A stretch of 64,000 nucleotides of DNA from Telopea speciosissima (Eukaryota; Streptophyta; Magnoliopsida; Proteales; Proteaceae): positions 12,177,001 to 12,241,000 of the forward strand of contig NC_057924.1 in the NCBI RefSeq assembly GCF_018873765.1, written 5' to 3'. Position numbers and translations under genes: made by a program. Positions 58,506 through 64,000 of the stretch are shown here, piece by piece; position 1 is the first letter of the stretch; every line of letters starts with the position of its first letter. The notes beneath the pieces are model-generated. The model saw only the letters and a program-made list of their open reading frames with translations, did no database searches and was not told where the DNA came from.

Positions 58506-58548
<43 letters not shown>
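58506..58548 (+). repeat. (GA)n microsatellite in the MOR1 leader
   Basis: About 21 GA units about 90 bp upstream of the ATG. GA tracts in plant leaders often bind BPC/GAGA-type factors; that role here is inference. Confidence 0.85.
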
Positions 58549-58553
<5 letters not shown>

Positions 58554-58636
58554 TTTGTGGTTCATTATCGCTTCTTCGATATCTTTTAGTCTCTCTGCAG
58601 ACGTAAAGATAAGCGTTTTCGGAGAAAATATAGACA

Positions 58637-61600
58637 ATGTCAGAAGACGAGAAATTGTTAAAAGAGGCGAAGAAGCTGCCATGGGAAGATCGTTTGTTAC
58701 ATAAAAACTGGAAGGTTAGGAACGATGCGAATATAGACCTTGTCGCTGTCTTCGATTCCTTTACTGATCCTAAAGATCCACGTCTCAGAGAATTCGGTGA
58801 GTTATCTTTCTTCTTTCTAGGGCACAGATCTGTTTCGTTATTCCATTGACATTTGATTGATCGATCTCTGTATCTGCATTGTGCGCTAATGCATTTGTAG
58901 ATTTGATATATTGATTTGTTTTTACGTGGATCAAATGATAATTTTTCTTTGTCTGCTTGTTGATCTCACTTGATGCGTCGTTGCTAACATTTATTTTGCT
59001 CAGGTCATTTTTTTAAGAAGACGGTTGCTGATTCCAATGCTCCTGTACAAGATAAGGCCCTTGATGCCCTAATTGCATTCTTACGGGCTGCCGATGCCGA
59101 TGCTGGAAGGTAAGGTGTTCCTTTGTTATTAGGGGATATTTTTACTTGTTGCATGCGTATGTATGCATATATCTCTTAAATTTTTTGAACTTGTGTCTGC
59201 TATTTTTTTTGGTAATCCCGTTCCTTAATGTCTGTTGTTCAATTCAGATTCGCCAAAGAAATATGCGACACTGTTGTTGCCAAGTGCCTCACTGGTCGGC
59301 CCAAGACCGTGGAGAAGGCTCAAATGATTTTCTTGCTTTGGGTGGAGTTGGAGGCCACAGAAGTGTTTCTGGTAAGCCATTGTAGCTTATAGAATATGGT
59401 TGCCAGTTGCTCTCTGTCTCTTGTTAATGCAAAGTTTAGCAGTGCAATTCTACTAGTTATTAGTGATTAGAGAAATTCTCCTGAACTACCTTTCTTTATG
59501 TCTCTCAAGTTAAGTTTGGGGAATGCCTCTTTGGGCAGGAGGTTTTATCCTTTTGTCTTCCTCTCATCTTTGCCGTTCTTATTAAAATCTCGTTAAAAAA
59601 AAAAGTGAGGGGGTGGGGGAGGGATGGAAGCATAAAAGTTCAAAATTCAGCACAATTTTAAGGAGGCAATTTCCCTTCACCCACTCCACCGATGGGTCTA
59701 GGTGTCTCGCATCGGGAAGAGTGGGTTGGGCATTATTGACTTCTTACAGTAGGGGGCAGATTAGTAATGATCCTAGATGGGTGCACTTTTCCTTCAACCA
59801 TGGTGGAGAAAAACGTTCTCCTAATTATAATGTCAATTATTATGCTCCTATTAGTGAATCACCTGTTTTCAGATTTGAGCATTCGTTCATTATGGGGAAT
59901 TTTTTTTTAAATTTATTTTAGTGAGTATCTTGGATTTTATTGGATAGAATGGATGCAGAGCAGACCATTATATGAGATTTACAATTGCAAAATGAATGAA
60001 AGAACTATTCTCCCCTCCTTTGGATAAGTGACAGTTTATGAATGAATCAAATGAAGAGGATAAAACAAGCCTCCAAAGGAGGTAACCTAACTAGTATACT
60101 AGAACAAACTATCCCCTCCGTTGGATAAGTAACATCTAATTAATGAATAAATGACGAGGATAAAACAAGCCTCCAAAGGTGGTAACCTAATTAGTATACA
60201 ACAAATTAGCAGTCCTAGACTTCTATGTTGCAACATACAACCCTGCCTATTGGCATGATGCCTAATAGATCGAGAGATGAGAAAACCTTCCAAGTCTAAT
60301 CTGAGGGGTCAGACATCGAAGTGATAACGTTTTCACAAAACTACATATCTACTTTATAATTGGATTAGATCCATTGTAAAGATTTTCCTCTTCCAGTGCC
60401 TCCCTTTACTCATTCATCTGCCGTAATATTGCATGCTGCTCATTGTGGTGGGAACTGTCTTGCCCTTTTAATCTGGTGAGTTAGCTTCTGCACTCTTCTG
60501 TCTTCTTAAGATGTCATGCTATGGATAGCTGTTATTGAATCTCCTTCAATGATCATCAGATCAAAACCTATAGAATTTAAGTTATGATCTACATTTTACA
60601 TCTAAAGCTCTCTTTGTAGCCAATTAAGATTGGATGCAAATCAGTTTGTCTTTGTTTTTGTGATCAGTTATGGCTTTCATACTAGGGAGTTGGGAACAAG
60701 CATCTAATTACCTTGGGGTGTGTGTTTGGAACTGGTAAGCAGAACAAGGATGCCGTTGTTAGTTGCCTTGAGCAAGATTTTTTGATGCTCTCACACCCTG
60801 ATTTATCTGGGTCTTCCCTTTCAGCATAGATATCACTGTCCGTCTTTGGTAGTTTTGTCAATGGATAGGTCTTGGAAACAGAATACATGGGCGGCCAAAC
60901 TCTTAGCTGTCATTCTTTATTTGTTTGATTGGTGGCATGGACTTGTAGTTGGTTCACTCTGTAAGCTCATGCATGATATAACTGGTTCCTCTCGCTAAAA
61001 CCTTGTCATTGCTTGATATGCAGTTGCATTTGATTCGGTTCAGGTTTTCATTTAAGAACTAGCATTTACATTTCTTTGTTCATTCATGGGAAAAAGAACT
61101 GAAAAGTTTTGATGAAACATGGGTCACAGAGAAGTATATGCTTGACTATTTTACTTTCTTAAATTGCTGGCAACTCTCTACGAAGGAATAGTTCTCTATA
61201 TTATTATATAATATTAACTGAGTATCCTGAGGGTGGGCCTTGGTGCAATGGTAAGGTTTCTCCATTGTGACCAGGTGGTCACGGGTTCGAGTCTGGAAAC
61301 AGCCTTTCTGCGAAAGCAGGGGTAAGGCTGCGTACATTATGACCCTCCCCAGACCCCGCAGTGGCAGGAGCCTTGTGCACTGGGTACGCCCTTTTATTAA
61401 TTGAATGTTCTACAGTCAAGAAACCTACATCCCATAATGTTCAAGACTTCAAGGGTTGGAAATGAAAATAATAACAAAAATACTCCATGAAGCTGAAGAA
61501 ATTTGTGTTGACTTATACAATCTTCTATTCTTGAATTCTTTTTTTTTTGTTGCTGATTCTATAATTTCATGGAAGGCGTTGAGTTAAAAAAACTTAGAAG

Positions 61601-64000
61601 TGCAGCTATAGTCTTGCTCATCGTGATCCTTTTGTAAGTGTCTGCACCAAGGACATCAAACTCAAGGTTCCCATCTTTCTTTCTCTTCACTGTTGGGCCT
61701 CTTTCAATGAGGAATCCAAGTAGCCCAAAATTATGTTTAATGAGTTGCTTCCATCCAGATTTATTGGAGTGAGGATACCTAATTTTTGTGTTTCAATGCT
61801 TTCTTTGTTGTCCTTTACAAAACATCACTGCCCTTTTCACTATTGATTTAGATTTGGTCTGCGAGAAAGAAAAAACAACTGAAAAGTCGCTGGTGACAGA
61901 TTTAGTTGGAGATATGCATGAGTGAATTAAATTAGATATTATCCATATTTACTGTAGGAATCATCCACAGATGATGGTTCTACCTCAGAATTTGATTGTT
62001 TCTGCTGCTGCTGCTGCTGCTGGTGATACAGCTACCATTTTCTTTGAAACCGTGAAGTTGGCATGCTTATGCATCGAGCATGGTCTGGTTAGATGTGAAG
62101 TCAAGTGAAATAAAAATCTCATTGGTAAAATATAATAAGATAATTGAATGAAAGTGAGTGGAATGTGATCAACATAGTTTATGCTGAAAATCAATTTCCA
62201 TGTGTTTAATTGTGATGAATATTTTTGGGGTCGCATTTTTTTTTGTTGCGTAATATTTTACCCAAATGACTATTTTCCATCTTTTGCAGAAATACGTGAG
62301 AAATTTTCAATTTCTGCTTTGTATATGTTGTGGTCTCTAAGTGTTTCTCATGCCACCTAAGTACCTAACAACAAATTTTTTTTTTCAGCAAAAACTTTAA
62401 AAATTTTCTTTTGTAATTGCCTTTTCATTTAACGCCAGCTTTCCAATGTAAATTTTATTTTACTTAACTTCACATCTAAGGAAGGGCCTTATTCTCTTTA
62501 TTATCCTTTGATTTTCTTTCCTCTATTCTATTTTCTTCTATCCTATTGAATCTGATTTCTTTTCATTCCTTTAAACCTTCCCAAGCCCTAACTTCCTATT
62601 TCTCTTTTCCAACTCTGGAATCTATACCTACTCCTCTAATAAACCTTAGTTTGAGTATCCAATTACTATCAACATTTACCCCTCCAATGAAAACCTCTTT
62701 CCACCACCTCTTCCTTGGAGTATAGCCCTATGTATTTGATGTTTACATATTATATCTTTCCAAAATAGATATCAATAATTTCTCATATTTGAGATGTTGC
62801 TGATGCATTTTATCTGGTCATGTGTTAAAGTAGTTACAGCATTTTGTTAAAAAGAAAAAAGAAAAAGACGTCTGATGACGAAGTATTTGAACTTTAATTA
62901 GAATTTTAGAGGCCAAATACTAAAAACTGAGCTTGTTTTTCTTCTCATGTTTCTTGGTTCTAGCCCTTGAATATACATCTCTATTTTTATGTACTCTTGT
63001 TAGTCCTGGTGAGAAATTGCATTTCTGGTAACTTTTTTGTCTTGTAGTTCTGTTCATATTTTATGGAGATCTAGGTTAATTTTCTTTTGGATGATGAGCA
63101 ATTGAACTAGAATAAATTTTGCATGTGGTCAATCCAGGCAAAAAAATAAAGGTGTACCCAGTGCATGAGGCTCCCACCACTGCGGGGTCTGGGGAGGGTC
63201 AGTCCAGACATGGAGGAAAATATGTCATGTTACTATTTTCCACACAATCATATGAGTAACCATGGCCTGTTCGCAAAATTTTGTTATTAAGGTTGTGGTG
63301 TATGCCCACATGACTCATCATTGGCTTCGAGGTTGTTTTGTTAACATTGGGGAATAGAATTGGCATCTTATTGAGTGAGCAGTTTTATATTGGAATTACC
63401 TTGTACAGATTTATTGGGCAGCAGCACTACTGCCACTGCTCACAATAGGGATGATGGCTTTTGAAACACCTGTAATTCCTTCTGGTAATGTTGAGGGATA
63501 GTGGACATGGAGAGGGAGTTATATCTTTGTTTATCATGTCATGGACAAAGAACAGAATTCCAATGGTAATGGATCTTGTTTGTGAGGCATATAAGCTAGT
63601 CACTATTTTTATGTCTAATGTGTTTTACTGTTTTTAGTTATTATGTTGTTGTTCTCTTTTAAGTCTATAGCAGTTAACAGTGCATTTTCTATTTTTTAAC
63701 TTTTTTTAGTGGTTTGGTTAAAATATTCCATTCATTTTCCTAATGTTTCCCCAATTTCTAATCCTTCTCTCCCTTGCAAAATGAAATATTCGAGTCAAAT
63801 TTCATAACACTAAATCCTGGGTACAGAATGACCATTGAGATCAAAATGACTAATCTTGATTGTATTTTGTTATGATTTTCTTGTCATTGTTCTTTTCTAG
63901 TGCTGTTGGTTTTTTTTCTCCTGTAGGTTTTGGATTTTACATGTTATATGAGTAGTCCCTTAATTACCTTGATAATGTGGGAATTGCAGGATGCTATGGA
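58637..64000 (+). CDS. MOR1: MOR1 (microtubule organization 1, XMAP215/ch-TOG family), 5' part
   Basis: Exons 58637-58796, 59004-59109 and 59248-59371, plus the first bases of exon 4 from 63990, give MSEDEKLLKEAKKLPWEDRL, then LHKNWKVRNDANIDL, KTVADSNAPVQDKALDALIA, FLRAADADAGR, CLTGRPKTVEKAQMIFLLWV and ELEATEVFLDAM. This is the N-terminus and first HEAT repeats of the TOG1 domain of plant MOR1/GEM1, which binds tubulin dimers and promotes cortical and spindle microtubule growth. Splice phases fit (1, 2, 0) and no damage is seen. The full protein is near 2,000 residues, so over 90 percent lies beyond the window. Intron 3 is 4,618 bp and hosts SINE copies. Confidence 0.95.
60002..60200. repeat. 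100-bp tandem duplication in MOR1 intron 3
   Basis: GAGGATAAAACAAGCCTCCA, then AAGGWGGTAACCTAA and TAGTATA, repeats with a 100-bp period, and the upstream TTGGATAAGT also repeats. Confidence 0.75.
61231..61395 (+). mobile_element. Au-type SINE in MOR1 intron 3
   Basis: A tRNA-like head with A box TGGTGCAATGGTAAG and B box GGTTCGAGTC is followed by GGAAACAGCCTTTCTGCGAA, AAGCAGGGGTAAGGCTGCGT and a tail GTACGCCCTTTT. This is the Au SINE layout. ATTAACTGA at 61212 and ATTAATTGA at 61396 may be a near-perfect target duplication set 10 bp off the head. Confidence 0.85.
62003..62022. repeat. (CTG)n microsatellite
   Basis: About seven trinucleotide units within MOR1 intron 3. Confidence 0.85.
63151..63200 (-). 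repeat. Au-type SINE 3' fragment in MOR1 intron 3
   Basis: GGTGTACCCAGTGCATGAGG, then CACTGCGGGGTCTGGGGAGG, is the reverse complement of the 3' third of the 61231 copy. Confidence 0.65.

Noticed and set aside
61231-61395. Functional tRNA gene
   Set aside because: A and B boxes are present but the rest follows Au SINE structure and no cloverleaf can be drawn.

Overview
This is nuclear DNA from a flowering plant. Genes are split by AT-rich introns with GT-AG borders, intergenic space is full of MITEs, GA/CT microsatellites and an Au-type SINE, and several proteins are plant-specific (chloroplast polyphenol oxidase, MOR1, AHL, MKP1, RSL bHLH). I cannot name the species.

Three host genes look real. 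A nine-exon gene for a proline-rich protein of about 1,299 residues (At1g61080-like) lies at 6846-12146 (+). A complete two-exon polyphenol oxidase lies at 15749-13227 (-), with its single intron inside the DWL region. The first three exons of the microtubule polymerase MOR1 start at 58637 (+) and run off the right edge after a 4.6 kb intron. A decayed ATG8 copy lies at about 28618-29338.

The rest is mostly DNA transposons. Two MULE-like elements carry host gene pieces: 489-3656 holds an AHL fragment and is itself hit by a hAT element; 25284-27070 holds an OBERON3/4-like piece next to an MKP1 piece. Two further hAT-like elements (18055-18749 and 20435-21054) have 8-bp target duplications, and about ten foldback MITEs are scattered between 4.3 and 35 kb, including in the polyphenol oxidase intron.

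The dominant object is a CACTA (En/Spm) element of 20.6 kb, 32429-53073, with CACTACAAGAAA ends, subterminal GCGACGGTAA repeats and a TTT target duplication. Besides decayed TNP2-like and Transposase_24-like genes on the minus strand, it carries pieces of at least five unrelated host genes (DUF241, an RLCK-VII kinase, an RSL-type bHLH with introns, alpha-SNAP with an intron, and a PRISE/progesterone 5-beta-reductase) plus an intact small secreted-peptide ORF. It sits in one copy of a duplicated 2.2 kb segment that contains a LINE tail; the other copy, at 55254-57635, preserves the empty insertion site. Three different elements in 64 kb have therefore captured host sequence. That is the main point of interest. 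No CRISPR, operon or free-standing RNA gene was seen.
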